Both the position numbers and the translations under genes were made by a program. DNA of 64,000 bases. It comes from Microbispora sp. ZYX-F-249 (GTDB taxonomy: Bacteria > Actinomycetota > Actinomycetes > Streptosporangiales > Streptosporangiaceae). Where the stretch lies: NCBI RefSeq assembly GCF_039649665.1, contig NZ_JBDJAW010000011.1, positions 124,001 to 188,000 of the forward strand. Direction: 5' to 3'. Of the stretch, positions 27,014-35,796 are shown one piece after another. The notes below the pieces were generated by a model. It was not told the origin of the DNA. It did not search any database and worked only from the letters and a program-made list of their open reading frames with translations. Position 1 is the stretch's first letter. The number at the start of each line of letters is the position of its first letter.

Positions 27014-28465
27014 ATGCCCGAGCTCGAACGGCTGACCGAGCGCCTCGCCGCCGTGCTCCCGCCGGACGCCGTCATCACCGATCCCGTACGGCTGCGCACC
27101 TACGAGTGCGACGGGCTGACCCACCACCGGGCGACCCCCGGCGTGGTCGTGCTGCCCGGGACGGCCGAGCAGATCGCCGCGGTGGTGCGGCTGTGCGGCG
27201 AGCACGGCGTGCCCTTCGTCGCCCGGGGGTCGGGCACCGGCCTGTCCGGCGGCGCCCTGCCCCGCACGGACGGCGTGCTGATCGTCACCTCCCGCATGCG
27301 GCGGATCGTCGAGATCGACATCCCGAACCGCCGGGCCGTGGTGGAACCGGGGGTGACGAACCTGGCGATCACCGAGGCGGTGCGCGATCAGGGGTACTAC
27401 TACGCCCCCGACCCCTCCAGCCAGCAGGTCTGTTCCATCGGCGGCAACGTCGCGGAGAACTCGGGCGGCGCGCACTGCCTCAAGTACGGCTTCACCGTCA
27501 ATCACGTCCTGGCCGCCGAGATCGTGACACCGGACGGGGAGATCGTGGAGCTGTCCGCGGACGACCCGGGCTACGACCTGCTGGGGGCGTTCATCGGCTC
27601 CGAGGGCACGCTCGGCATCGCCACCAGGATCACCGTACGGCTGTCGCGGGCGCCCGAGGCGGTCACGACCCTGCTCGCCGCCTTCACGGGCATCGAGGCC
27701 GGCGGCCGCGCGGTGTCGTCGGTCATCGCGGCGGGCGTGGTCCCGGCGGCGATCGAGATGATGGACGCGCTGGCGATCGAGGCGGCCGAGGCCGCCGTGC
27801 ACTGCCGTTACCCCGCCGGGGCGGGAGCCGTACTCGTGGTCGAGCTGGACGGGCCGCGCGCGGAGGTCGAGCACCAGTTCGCCGCCGTGGAACGGCTCTG
27901 CCGGGACAGCGGCGCCTTCGAGATCCGGGTGGCCGCCTCCGCCGAGGAACGGGCGGCCATCTGGAAGGGCCGCAAGTCGGCGTTCGCCGCCGTGGGCCGG
28001 ATCAGCCCGGCGTACATCGTGCAGGACGGCGTGGTGCCGCGGACCGCGCTGCCGCGCGTGCTCGCGGGGATCGACCGGCTGCAGGAGGAGTACGGCATCC
28101 GGGTGGCCAACGTCTTCCACGCCGGCGACGGCAACCTCCATCCCCTCGTGCTGTTCGACGACACCGTGCCCGGCGAGGCCGAGCGCGCCGAGGCCGTCAG
28201 CGGGCGCATCCTCGACCTGTGCGTCGAGCACGGCGGGTCGATCACCGGGGAGCACGGCGTCGGCGTGGACAAGGCCCGTTACATGCCCCGGATGTTCACC
28301 GAGGACGACCTCGACACCATGCAGCTCCTGCGGTGCGCGTTCGACCCGGAGGGCCTGGCCAACCCCGGCAAGGTCTTCCCCACGCCGCGGCTGTGCGGGG
28401 AGGCGCCGGGGGTGCGCAGGGGTGCGCACCCGCTGGTGGAGGCCGGCCTGGCGGAGCAGTTCTGA
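27014..28465 (+). CDS. glcD: glycolate oxidase FAD subunit GlcD
   Basis: A 483-aa flavoprotein of the GlcD/D-2-hydroxyacid dehydrogenase family. FVARGSGTGLSGGALP is the FAD pyrophosphate-binding loop, GSEGTLGIAT the second FAD contact, and the C-terminal FAD-oxidase domain holds HAGDGNLHP and GSITGEHGVGVDK. It oxidises glycolate (or D-lactate) to glyoxylate and passes electrons through GlcF to the membrane quinone pool. A GAAGGGAGG site precedes the start, which lies 18 bases after aceB. The stop overlaps the glcE start (TGATG). Confidence 0.94.
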   Translation: MPELERLTERLAAVLPPDAVITDPVRLRTYECDGLTHHRATPGVVVLPGTAEQIAAVVRLCGEHGVPFVARGSGTGLSGGALPRTDGVLIVTSRMRRIVEIDIPNRRAVVEPGVTNLAITEAVRDQGYYYAPDPSSQQVCSIGGNVAENSGGAHCLKYGFTVNHVLAAEIVTPDGEIVELSADDPGYDLLGAFIGSEGTLGIATRITVRLSRAPEAVTTLLAAFTGIEAGGRAVSSVIAAGVVPAAIEMMDALAIEAAEAAVHCRYPAGAGAVLVVELDGPRAEVEHQFAAVERLCRDSGAFEIRVAASAEERAAIWKGRKSAFAAVGRISPAYIVQDGVVPRTALPRVLAGIDRLQEEYGIRVANVFHAGDGNLHPLVLFDDTVPGEAERAEAVSGRILDLCVEHGGSITGEHGVGVDKARYMPRMFTEDDLDTMQLLRCAFDPEGLANPGKVFPTPRLCGEAPGVRRGAHPLVEAGLAEQF

Positions 28466-29745
28466 TGGACGCCGCCGGGATTGCGCTGGCCGCGACGGGC
28501 GTGGACATCCGCGCGGCGGGTGACGGGGACGAGGTCGCGGGCGTGCGCCCGCGCCGGGTGGCGCTGCCCGAGTCGGCCGAGGAGATCGCGGCCGTCATGC
28601 GGGCGTGCGCCGCGCACGACCTGGCCGCCGTCGCGACCGGCGGCCGCACCAAGCTGCATTGGGGCGCCCGGCCGGAACGCTGCGACGTGCTCGTGGACCT
28701 GTCCCGCATGAACCGCGTGCTGGAGCACACGGCGGGCGACCTGGTCGTGCGGGCGCAGGCCGGCGTCACCCTGGAGGCGCTGGCGGACACCCTCGCCGAG
28801 GCCGGCCAGGAGCTCGCGCTCGACGTGCCCGTGCCCGGCACCACGGTCGGCGGGCTGCTCGCCACCGGCATCGCCGGGCCGCGCCGGTTCCGGTACGGCA
28901 CGGCCCGCGACCTGCTCATCGGCGTCACGGTCGTACTCGCCGACGGCACGATCGCCAGGTCGGGCGGGAAGGTCGTCAAGAACGTCGCCGGATACGACCT
29001 CGGCAAGCTGTTCACCGGCTCGTACGGCACGCTCGGGGTCATCGCGGACGCGACGTTCCGCCTCCATCCGCTGCCCGCCGCCCGCGCGTGGGTGACGGCG
29101 ACCGTCGAGCGCCCGGTGACCAGAACGGAGCGGGTCATGTCGGCGGCCGACATCCTGCTGACGGCGGTCCCGGCGGTGACGGAGTCGCCGCTGGAGCCGA
29201 GCGCGGTGGAGATCGACTGGCCCGACGTGGACGGTCCCTGCACGCTGGCGGTCCTCGTCGAGGGCGCCGCCGCGACCGAGCGTGCCAAGGCCCTGTGCGA
29301 ACTGCTGGGCGAACCGATGGGCGGGACGGCGGAGGTGACCGAGGAGCCGCCACCCTGGTGGAACCGGCTCCCCTCGCCGGACGACGACACGCTGCTGGAG
29401 CTCAGGATCGAGGTCTCCTCCCTTCCCCACATGCTCCCCGCGCTGCGGGAGGCCGCCCACGCGTCGGGGGCGCGGCCGGCGATATGCGGCTCGCTCGCCG
29501 CCGGGACCCTGCACATCGGTCTGCGGGGCCTGCCCAACGAGATCGCCGGGTTCGTGGGCCTGGCGCGTGACGACGCCGAAGGGATGTACGGCGGCCGGGT
29601 GGTCGTGCTCGCCGCGCCGTGGGAGGCCGCGCGCCGCCTCGACCCATGGGGGCGTGTGGGCGCGCTGCCGCTGATGCGCCGGGTCAAGGAGCGGTTCGAC
29701 CCCGGTCGCCGGCTGTCCCCCGGCCGCTTCGTGGGAGGCATCTGA
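28465..29745 (+). CDS. glcE: glycolate oxidase FAD-binding subunit GlcE
   Basis: A 426-aa protein starting inside the glcD stop (TGATG). It has a single PCMH-type FAD domain (residues about 25-200) with TGGRTKLHWG, LDVPVPGTTVGGLLATGIAGPRRFRYG and GGKVVKNVAGYDLGKLFTGSYGTLG, the GlcE hallmark order. The C-terminal part is shorter than in GlcD and lacks the GlcD GEHGVG motif, as expected. It pairs with GlcD and GlcF in the membrane-associated glycolate dehydrogenase. Confidence 0.93.
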   Translation: MDAAGIALAATGVDIRAAGDGDEVAGVRPRRVALPESAEEIAAVMRACAAHDLAAVATGGRTKLHWGARPERCDVLVDLSRMNRVLEHTAGDLVVRAQAGVTLEALADTLAEAGQELALDVPVPGTTVGGLLATGIAGPRRFRYGTARDLLIGVTVVLADGTIARSGGKVVKNVAGYDLGKLFTGSYGTLGVIADATFRLHPLPAARAWVTATVERPVTRTERVMSAADILLTAVPAVTESPLEPSAVEIDWPDVDGPCTLAVLVEGAAATERAKALCELLGEPMGGTAEVTEEPPPWWNRLPSPDDDTLLELRIEVSSLPHMLPALREAAHASGARPAICGSLAAGTLHIGLRGLPNEIAGFVGLARDDAEGMYGGRVVVLAAPWEAARRLDPWGRVGALPLMRRVKERFDPGRRLSPGRFVGGI

Positions 29746-29746
29746 C

Positions 29747-31018
29747 ATGGACCCCGAGCTGATCAAGGACTGCGTGCACTGCGGGTTCTGCCTGCCCACC
29801 TGCCCGACGTACGTGCTGTGGGGCGAGGAGATGGACTCCCCGCGCGGGCGCATCCACCTGATGGGCCAGCACGTCGAGGGCACCCCTGTCACCGACGCGA
29901 TGGCGGGCCACTTCGACGCCTGCCTCGGCTGCATGGCCTGCGTCACCGCGTGCCCCTCCGGCGTGCGGTACGACCGGCTGATCGAGCAGACCCGGGCGGT
30001 CGTCGAGCGCGAGCACGTGCGCCGCCCGGACGAGCGCGCGATCCGGGCCCTGGTGTTCGCGTTGTTCCCCTACCGGCGCAGGCTCCGGGCGATGCGGCTG
30101 CCGATGCGGCTGAGCAGGCGCCTCCAGCCGTTCCTGGAGCGGGTGAACCCCTCGCTCGGCGCGATGGCCGAACTGGCCCCCGGCGTCCCCCGGCCCGTAC
30201 GGCTGCCGCCACTGGTGCGGGCGAGGCGGCGGCGCAGGGCGCGGGTCGGGCTGCTCACCGGCTGCGTGCAGGGCGAGTTCTTCCCGCAGGTCAACGCGGC
30301 GACGGCCCGGGTGCTCGCGCTCGAGGGCTGCGACGTGGTGATCCCGCCCCGGCAGGGCTGCTGCGGGGCGCTGTCGCTGCACTCGGGCCGGGAGGCCGAG
30401 GCGCGCAGGTTCGCCCGCCGCACGATCGCCGCCTTCGAGCGGGCCGCCGTGGACGCCGTGGTGGTGAACGCGGCGGGCTGCGGGTCGAGCATGAAGGACT
30501 ACGCCGAGGTGCTGGCGGACGAGCCCGGCTGGGCGGCCCGCGCCGAGGCGCTGCGGACCCGCGACCTGGCGGAGTTCCTGATCGAGCTGGGTCCCGTCGC
30601 CGAGCGCCGCCCGCTGCCGGTCACGGTCGCCTACCACGACGCCTGTCACCTGGCCCACGCCCAGGGCGTGCGCGCCCAGCCGCGCGAACTGCTGCGCGCG
30701 ATCCCGGGGCTGGAGTTGCGGGAGGTCGAGGAGTCCGCGATCTGCTGCGGGTCCGCGGGCACCTACAACCTCTTCCGGCCCGAGGCGGCCCGGCAGCTGG
30801 GCGACCGCAAGGCCGAGCGGGTGCTCGCCGCGGGCGCCGACGTGCTGGTGTCGGCCAACCCGGGATGCACCATGCAGATCGCGGCCGCCGTGCGGAGGGC
30901 GGGCAAGGGGGAGCTCCGGGTCGCGCACACGGCCGAGGTGCTCGACGCCTCGCTGCGAGGGCTGGGACCCGGCATCCTGGGACGGTCCCCGATGCGGAGG
31001 AGGAGGAGGACGCGGTGA
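29747..31018 (+). CDS. glcF: glycolate oxidase iron-sulfur subunit GlcF
   Basis: A 423-aa protein. Two [4Fe-4S] motifs lie at the N-terminus: CVHCGFCLPTCP and CLGCMACVTACP. Two CCG domains follow, marked by GCCGAL and CCGSAG, with YHDACHLAHAQGV between them. It carries electrons from GlcD/GlcE toward quinones or their partners. Only one base separates it from glcE, and its TGA overlaps the GTG of the following iclR gene. Confidence 0.95.
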   Translation: MDPELIKDCVHCGFCLPTCPTYVLWGEEMDSPRGRIHLMGQHVEGTPVTDAMAGHFDACLGCMACVTACPSGVRYDRLIEQTRAVVEREHVRRPDERAIRALVFALFPYRRRLRAMRLPMRLSRRLQPFLERVNPSLGAMAELAPGVPRPVRLPPLVRARRRRRARVGLLTGCVQGEFFPQVNAATARVLALEGCDVVIPPRQGCCGALSLHSGREAEARRFARRTIAAFERAAVDAVVVNAAGCGSSMKDYAEVLADEPGWAARAEALRTRDLAEFLIELGPVAERRPLPVTVAYHDACHLAHAQGVRAQPRELLRAIPGLELREVEESAICCGSAGTYNLFRPEAARQLGDRKAERVLAAGADVLVSANPGCTMQIAAAVRRAGKGELRVAHTAEVLDASLRGLGPGILGRSPMRRRRRTR

Positions 31019-31749
31019 GCGTGCAGAGCGTCGACCGTGCGCTGGACGTGCTCGAAGCACTGTCCGAGCACGGCGGCCAGGCCGGCCTGTCGGAGATCGC
31101 CGCCAGGACCGGCCTGCCGTACGGGACGATCCACCGGCTGTTACAGACGCTGCTGGCCCGCGGGTACGTCCGGCAGGAGTCCGACCGGCGCTACGCCCTC
31201 GGCGGCGCGCTGGTGCGCATCGGCGGCGTCGCCGAGCGGATGCTCGCGGTGTGGGCCGAGCCGTACCTCGCGAGGCTGGTCGAGCTGTCCGGCGAGACGG
31301 CGAACCTCGCCGTGCTGGAGGGCGACTACGTGGTCTACGTGGCCCAGGTGCCCTCGCCGCGCAGGCTGCGGATGTTCGCCGAGGTCGGCCGTCGCGTGCT
31401 GCCGCACAGCACGGCCGTCGGCAAGGCCCTGCTGGCCGGGCGGGACGACGCGGCGGCGGTGTTCCGGCGCACCGGGCTGCCCCGCCGTACGGACCGGACG
31501 ATCACCGAGCTCGGGGACCTGCTGGAGGAGCTCGACCGGGTGCGCGCCCGGGGGTACGCGCTCGACCTGGGCGAGGAGGAGAACGGCGTGCACTGCATGG
31601 CCGTGCCCGTCCACGACGGCGGGCGGGCCTTCGCGGCGATGTCGGTGTCCGGACCGGCCGAGCGCATCGACGCGATCGACCGCGAGGAGCTCGCCGCGAT
31701 GCTGCGCAAGGTGGCGGAGGACTTCGGCACCGCCGTCTTCCACTCCTGA
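31015..31749 (+). CDS. IclR family transcriptional regulator
   Basis: A 244-aa protein with a winged helix at the N-terminus (SVDRALDVLEALSEHGGQAGLSEIAARTGLPYGTIHRLLQTL) and a GAF-like IclR effector domain (AVGKALLAGR, GVHCMAVPVHDGGRAFAAMSVSGP). GTG overlaps the glcF stop and is preceded by AGGAGGAGGAGGA. As the last gene of aceB-glcDEF it probably senses glyoxylate, glycolate or a related acid and controls this operon. That assignment rests on operon position and on family members that respond to glyoxylate. Confidence 0.93.
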   Translation: MSVQSVDRALDVLEALSEHGGQAGLSEIAARTGLPYGTIHRLLQTLLARGYVRQESDRRYALGGALVRIGGVAERMLAVWAEPYLARLVELSGETANLAVLEGDYVVYVAQVPSPRRLRMFAEVGRRVLPHSTAVGKALLAGRDDAAAVFRRTGLPRRTDRTITELGDLLEELDRVRARGYALDLGEEENGVHCMAVPVHDGGRAFAAMSVSGPAERIDAIDREELAAMLRKVAEDFGTAVFHS

Positions 31750-31778
31750 CCACACCCCGGATGGGTCACCATGGGGTC

Positions 31779-31997
31779 ATGTGCCGAAGCATCAAGACCC
31801 TGCGCCCGCCGTTCACCGACGAGGTCACCGAGGAGGACATCCGGGCGGCGGCCCTGCAGTACGTCCGCAAGATCTCCGGTTTCCGCGCCCCGGCGGCCCA
31901 CAACGCCGAGGCGTTCGACCGCGCGGTCGAGGAGATCACGCGGGCCAGCACGGCCCTGCTGGCGTCCCTCCAGGTGCGCGGCTCGGCGACCGGGTAA
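31779..31997 (+). CDS. DUF2277 domain protein
   Basis: A 72-aa protein beginning MCRSIKTLRPPFTDEVTEEDI, the start typical of DUF2277, followed by AALQYVRKISGFRAPA and a C-terminal helix. Family function is unknown; members are small, soluble and widespread in actinobacteria. It lies 29 bases after iclR on the same strand and could be on the same transcript. Confidence 0.85.
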   Translation: MCRSIKTLRPPFTDEVTEEDIRAAALQYVRKISGFRAPAAHNAEAFDRAVEEITRASTALLASLQVRGSATG

Positions 31998-32101
31998 CGC
32001 CGCCGGTTCCACGCGGCACAGCCCAGCGGCACGTCATAGGCAGCACGTAGCAGGCAGCACGGTCCAAGCGGATCACAAGTGGCGGGCGGGACAGTGGCCG
32101 C

Positions 32102-32770
32102 ATGGGTGTCATCTCCGCTTTCCTCCTGGCCCGGCGGCTGCGCAAGGGGCCGACGCTGCTGCTGCCGTACGTTCCCGACCTCACGACCGTGCTGGAGACC
32201 GTGCGGCTGCACGATCCGCAGGCCGGGCCCTACTGGCGCGGGTTCAAGATCGGCGAGAACGTCGAGCTGCGCGGGCCGATCGAGCTGACTCCGGAGCTGG
32301 CGGCCAGGGCGGGGCTTCCCGCGGGCTGGGGTGCCGCGTTCTTCGCCCGCAACATCGACAGCGAGGCGGGCGGCGACTTCGCCCGGCCGAGCCTGCTCGT
32401 GCGGGGGCTGGCCGAGCGGCTCGGCGGCCGGGAGCACCCGGAGTGCCAAGAGCCTCCGGAGGACCTGGCCGAGGTCACCGGCGGGCGGCTCATCCCGGTG
32501 GACGAGGTGATCGGCCTGCTCGCTGACGATGTGCCCGGCCTCGCCGTCACGACGGTGACCGACGCCGGCGCGACGTTGCTCACCAGCGCCGAGAGCCCGA
32601 TCGAGGTCTTCGTCAACGAGTGGGACGCCGACGACGTGACGTACGAGCTGTCCGCGGACGGCGGCTACGGCACGGAGGTCCCCGCCGCCGCCCGGCGGGC
32701 CGCTCTCGCGATCGCGGCCCGCGCGGGCGGGGTGGCCCGGGACCACAACGGGTTCCTCATCACGGAGTGA
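32102..32770 (+). CDS. hypothetical soluble protein
   Basis: A 222-aa acidic protein, not recognised. It starts with a short hydrophobic stretch (MGVISAFLLARRL) too short and too charged to be a clear signal peptide. The middle has alternating beta and helical segments (ELTPELAARAGLPAGWGAAFFARN), and the C-terminal half contains VTYELSADGGYGTEVPAAARRAALAIAARAGG in part. No Cys-rich or membrane segment. It stands between DUF2277 and the FHA-monooxygenase gene, with over 100 bases of gap on either side, so an operon is not assured. Confidence 0.55.
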   Translation: MGVISAFLLARRLRKGPTLLLPYVPDLTTVLETVRLHDPQAGPYWRGFKIGENVELRGPIELTPELAARAGLPAGWGAAFFARNIDSEAGGDFARPSLLVRGLAERLGGREHPECQEPPEDLAEVTGGRLIPVDEVIGLLADDVPGLAVTTVTDAGATLLTSAESPIEVFVNEWDADDVTYELSADGGYGTEVPAAARRAALAIAARAGGVARDHNGFLITE

Positions 32771-32796
32771 GCACATCGGGGGGAAACGGCCCGGCG

Positions 32797-32837
32797 GTCC
32801 GGCGGAGCAGGGGCGAAGGGCGAAGGGCGCGACGGCG
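32797..32837 (+). repeat. left copy of imperfect direct repeat flanking the FHA gene
   Basis: GTCCGGCGGAGCAGGGGCGA continues with AAGGGCGAAGGGCGCGACGGCG. The right copy (34961-34994) differs by two C/T changes and lacks one 7-base GAAGGGC duplication. The two copies are 2.16 kb apart and enclose exactly the FHA-monooxygenase gene. Confidence 0.6.
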
Positions 32838-32951
32838 GCCTCGCCCGCACGGGGGTGATTACCCGTCCTGACTGGGACGCTTTGCGGCAGACGGGAAGCG
32901 TGTAACGATTAATGATCGCATCGGCGGTACCGAGGGAAAGGGGGCGGACCG

Positions 32952-34925
32952 ATGCCACCCGCGATCGTGGGGCATGAAGGTCCCCTTGCCGGTCAGCGTT
33001 TCCCGATCGACGACAAGCCGATCACCTTCGGTCGCAGAGGCGACAACAGTGTGGTGATCACGAGTGAGAGGGCCTCGCGCTTCCACGCCGAGGTGCGCCG
33101 CGAGGCCGAGGGCTACGTGCTACTCGACCGGGGCAGCAGCAACGGGACGCTGGTCAACGGCAGGCGTGTCACCACGCATGTGCTCCGGCCCGGCGACACG
33201 ATCGCCATCGGAGGGGAGACGTTCCGCTTCGAGGTGTTCGACGACGCCGAGACGGTCATGGACACCTCCCTGATGCAACGGTTCCGCCGGTCGTTCCCCG
33301 ACGTCGAACCGGATCAGGTCCTGCACGTCACCGTCTCCGGCGGCGGGCCCGTCGGGCTGGCCTTCGCCCTGCTCCTCGATCACCTCATGGGGCACCGGGT
33401 CGCCATCACGATCTACGACGGCCGCTGGACCCAGGACGGGTCGCGGGTCGTGTGGAAGAACGCCGCGCAGGGCAACAACCGGCGGCAGCAGGTCGTGACG
33501 GTGCAGAGCCGCCAGTATCTGAACCTCCCGGAGGACGTCCAGTCGCGGTTGTTCACCGAGGGGTCCTACAGCGAGATGTGGCCGGCCGGTCCGGACTCGA
33601 TCCGTGACTACCGCCCGCGGAACATCCGGATCGCCTACATCGAGGACACCCTGCTGGAGATGGCGAACGAGAGGTCCGCCCGCATCCGCCTGGTGCCCGA
33701 GAGATTCGACCCTGCGGAGCGCCAGGACGCCGTGGCCAAGGAGCACGTGCTCGCCATCTGCGAGGGAGGGCGCTCGCGGACCCGCGAGCACTTCACCGAC
33801 AGGTTCGGCCGGGCCGACGACTCGATCTTCTCGCTCGACGGCCGGCACCTGCAGGACGTGGTGCTGGGGCTGCGGGTGAAGTCCGGCCTGCCGGACCCGG
33901 CGATCGTGCTGCTGACCGTGGCGCAGAACCGGTTCCTCCTGAACTCCCTGCGCGGCGAGGGCTTCCTGAACATGCGGCTCACCGACGACGAGGCCGCGGA
34001 GGTCGTCGGCATCGATCCCGTCCGGCACGTGTTCGAGGAGTGCGTCGCCTCCAGTCCATGCCTCATGGAGCGCACCGAGGACGGGGACTTCCACTGTTCG
34101 ACCCACCACACGCTGTTCCTGCCCGCCCTGATCAGGGGTTCGGCACTGTGGAGGCGGGCGAAGGAAGGGCTGGCGCTCTTCGGCGTCGCCGACGGCGACG
34201 TGAGCGCCGTCACCGCCTTCCGGCTGGACATGGTGCAGCGGCCGCGGTTCACCGCCCGGTTGTACTCCCCCACCTCAACCACCCCGGGGACGTACGGGTT
34301 CCTCCTGGGGGACGCGGCCAACGCGATCCACTTCTGGCCGGGAAGGGGCCTCAACAGCGGGCTGGCGTCGGCCATCTCGCTGGCCCGGTCGCTCAACCGC
34401 AACTGGCGCGGCAGGCCGTTGCGGGACGCCGACTTCGTCCGGCACGAGGCGGCGATGTCGATGCTCCAGTATCGGCACAAGAGCCGCGCGTGGAACGCGA
34501 TGGTGACCACCGACGAGCAGGGGGTCACCCGGGCGATCAAGGACACGATCGTCCAGGGCATCGAGGAGGGCCGCGCCGCCCCGGACAGAGAAGCGGACAT
34601 CGAGGCCCTGATGGAGCGCCTGCGGCAGATCCGCGACCGCCTGTCCCCACGGGTTCCCGGCATGCCCGACGACGTGACCCTCATCCGGCACCTGCGCGAA
34701 CTGCGGAGCGAGACGCTGCGTACCCTGCTGGTGAGCGGCGCCTGGGAGACGCTGACGGTCGGCGGCGAGGAGGTCGACATCGACATCTTCGACCAGCCGG
34801 TCCCCGCGGCGTCCCCCGCGGCGTCCCCCGTGTCGTCCCCCGTGGCATCCCCTGCCGAGGGGACGCTCGTCGCGCGGCAGCCGGACGGACGGACCGGACG
34901 GTCCGGCGGCACGCCCTCCGGCTGA
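32952..34925 (+). CDS. FHA domain fused to FAD-dependent monooxygenase-like domain
   Basis: A 657-aa protein of unusual design. Residues about 1-95 are a forkhead-associated domain: ITFGRRGDNSVVI, the S/R-x-H step SERASRFHAEV and DRGSSNGTLVNGRRV, which bind phosphothreonine peptides. From about residue 125 comes a flavoprotein fold: VTVSGGGPVGLAFALLLDH matches GxGxxG, with an acidic residue ending the next strand (ITIYDGR). CEGGRSRTREHF replaces the usual DG-type motif, and GDAANAIHFWPGRGLNSGL is the GD motif contacting FAD ribityl. The tail is helical, then Ser/Pro/Ala-rich and disordered. The layout suggests a hydroxylase recruited or controlled by Ser/Thr kinase signalling. Substrate unknown. 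Start chosen at ATG after GGGCGGACCG. Confidence 0.75.
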   Translation: MPPAIVGHEGPLAGQRFPIDDKPITFGRRGDNSVVITSERASRFHAEVRREAEGYVLLDRGSSNGTLVNGRRVTTHVLRPGDTIAIGGETFRFEVFDDAETVMDTSLMQRFRRSFPDVEPDQVLHVTVSGGGPVGLAFALLLDHLMGHRVAITIYDGRWTQDGSRVVWKNAAQGNNRRQQVVTVQSRQYLNLPEDVQSRLFTEGSYSEMWPAGPDSIRDYRPRNIRIAYIEDTLLEMANERSARIRLVPERFDPAERQDAVAKEHVLAICEGGRSRTREHFTDRFGRADDSIFSLDGRHLQDVVLGLRVKSGLPDPAIVLLTVAQNRFLLNSLRGEGFLNMRLTDDEAAEVVGIDPVRHVFEECVASSPCLMERTEDGDFHCSTHHTLFLPALIRGSALWRRAKEGLALFGVADGDVSAVTAFRLDMVQRPRFTARLYSPTSTTPGTYGFLLGDAANAIHFWPGRGLNSGLASAISLARSLNRNWRGRPLRDADFVRHEAAMSMLQYRHKSRAWNAMVTTDEQGVTRAIKDTIVQGIEEGRAAPDREADIEALMERLRQIRDRLSPRVPGMPDDVTLIRHLRELRSETLRTLLVSGAWETLTVGGEEVDIDIFDQPVPAASPAASPVSSPVASPAEGTLVARQPDGRTGRSGGTPSG

Positions 34926-34960
34926 CGTCGCTCCGGCGAACCACGGAACCGGCCCGGTCC

Positions 34961-34994
34961 GTCCGGCGGAGTAGGGGTGAAGGGCGCGACGGCG
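34961..34994 (+). repeat. right copy of imperfect direct repeat flanking the FHA gene
   Basis: GTCCGGCGGAGTAGGGGTGA followed by AGGGCGCGACGGCG. See the copy at 32797-32837. It lies 36 bases after the FHA gene stop and 38 bases before the sigma factor start. Confidence 0.6.
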
Positions 34995-35031
34995 CCCGCG
35001 GAAGGACAACCCCTATGAATGGACAAATCGG

Positions 35032-35796
35032 GTGGTGAGGACGGTCTCCGGCGACACGCGCTTCCCCGCGGCCGCCCCGGGTCATGAGCCCGGCGGCTCC
35101 CGCGACGGCACGGACCCGGGATCCGGGACCCGCGGCGGGGCACGCGGCGCCGTCGGCTTCCCGCCGTACGACACCGGCCCCGATGGCGCCGGGCCATACG
35201 AGTATGGGCCGTCCGGCACCGGACCGGAGGGTGCCGAGCCGAGCGACGCCGGGCTGATCGAGGCGTCGCTGACCACGCCCGAGCGGTTCGCCGGCGTCTT
35301 CGACCGGCACGCGGACGAGATCCACGCCTACGCCGGCCGCCGTCTCGGCCCCGAGCACGCCGACGACGTGACGGCGGAGACGTTTCTTGTGGCGTTCCGC
35401 AAGCGGCACCGGTACGACACGTCCCGGCCGGACGCCCGTCCCTGGCTGTACGGCATCGCCGGCAACCTCATCTCCGGGCACCGCCGCTCCGAGGTCCGGC
35501 GCCTGCGGGCCCTTGCCCGCGCGCCGCGCGACGCCGACGAACGCGGCTTCCATGATGAGGATCGCGGTGCGGAGCGCGCGAGCGCCGCCGCCCTGCGGCC
35601 CGCCCTCGCCGCCGCGCTGGCCAGGCTGTCGGCCGCCGAGCGCGACCTGCTCCTGCTGGTCGCCTGGGCCGACCTCTCCTACGAGGAGGCGGCCGAGGCG
35701 CTGAGGATTCCCATCGGCACGGTCCGCTCGCGCCTGCACCGGGTGCGCGCGAAGCTGCGCCGCCATCTCGACCTTCCCGAGGAGAACGGCTCATGA
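35032..35796 (+). CDS. ECF-type RNA polymerase sigma factor
   Basis: A 254-aa protein. Region 2 (residues about 85-150) holds FAGVFDRHADEIHAYAGRRLG and TAETFLVAFRKRHRYD; region 4 (about 190-245) has LARLSAAERDLLLLVAWADLSYEEAAEALRIPIGTVRSRLHRVRAKL, the helix-turn-helix for -35 recognition. The first 80 residues are a low-complexity Gly/Pro/Asp/Tyr stretch absent from ordinary ECF factors; if real it may be disordered, or the true start may be internal. The stop overlaps the next gene (ATGA), a common coupling of this sigma group with CU044_5270 proteins. Confidence 0.9.
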   Translation: MVRTVSGDTRFPAAAPGHEPGGSRDGTDPGSGTRGGARGAVGFPPYDTGPDGAGPYEYGPSGTGPEGAEPSDAGLIEASLTTPERFAGVFDRHADEIHAYAGRRLGPEHADDVTAETFLVAFRKRHRYDTSRPDARPWLYGIAGNLISGHRRSEVRRLRALARAPRDADERGFHDEDRGAERASAAALRPALAAALARLSAAERDLLLLVAWADLSYEEAAEALRIPIGTVRSRLHRVRAKLRRHLDLPEENGS

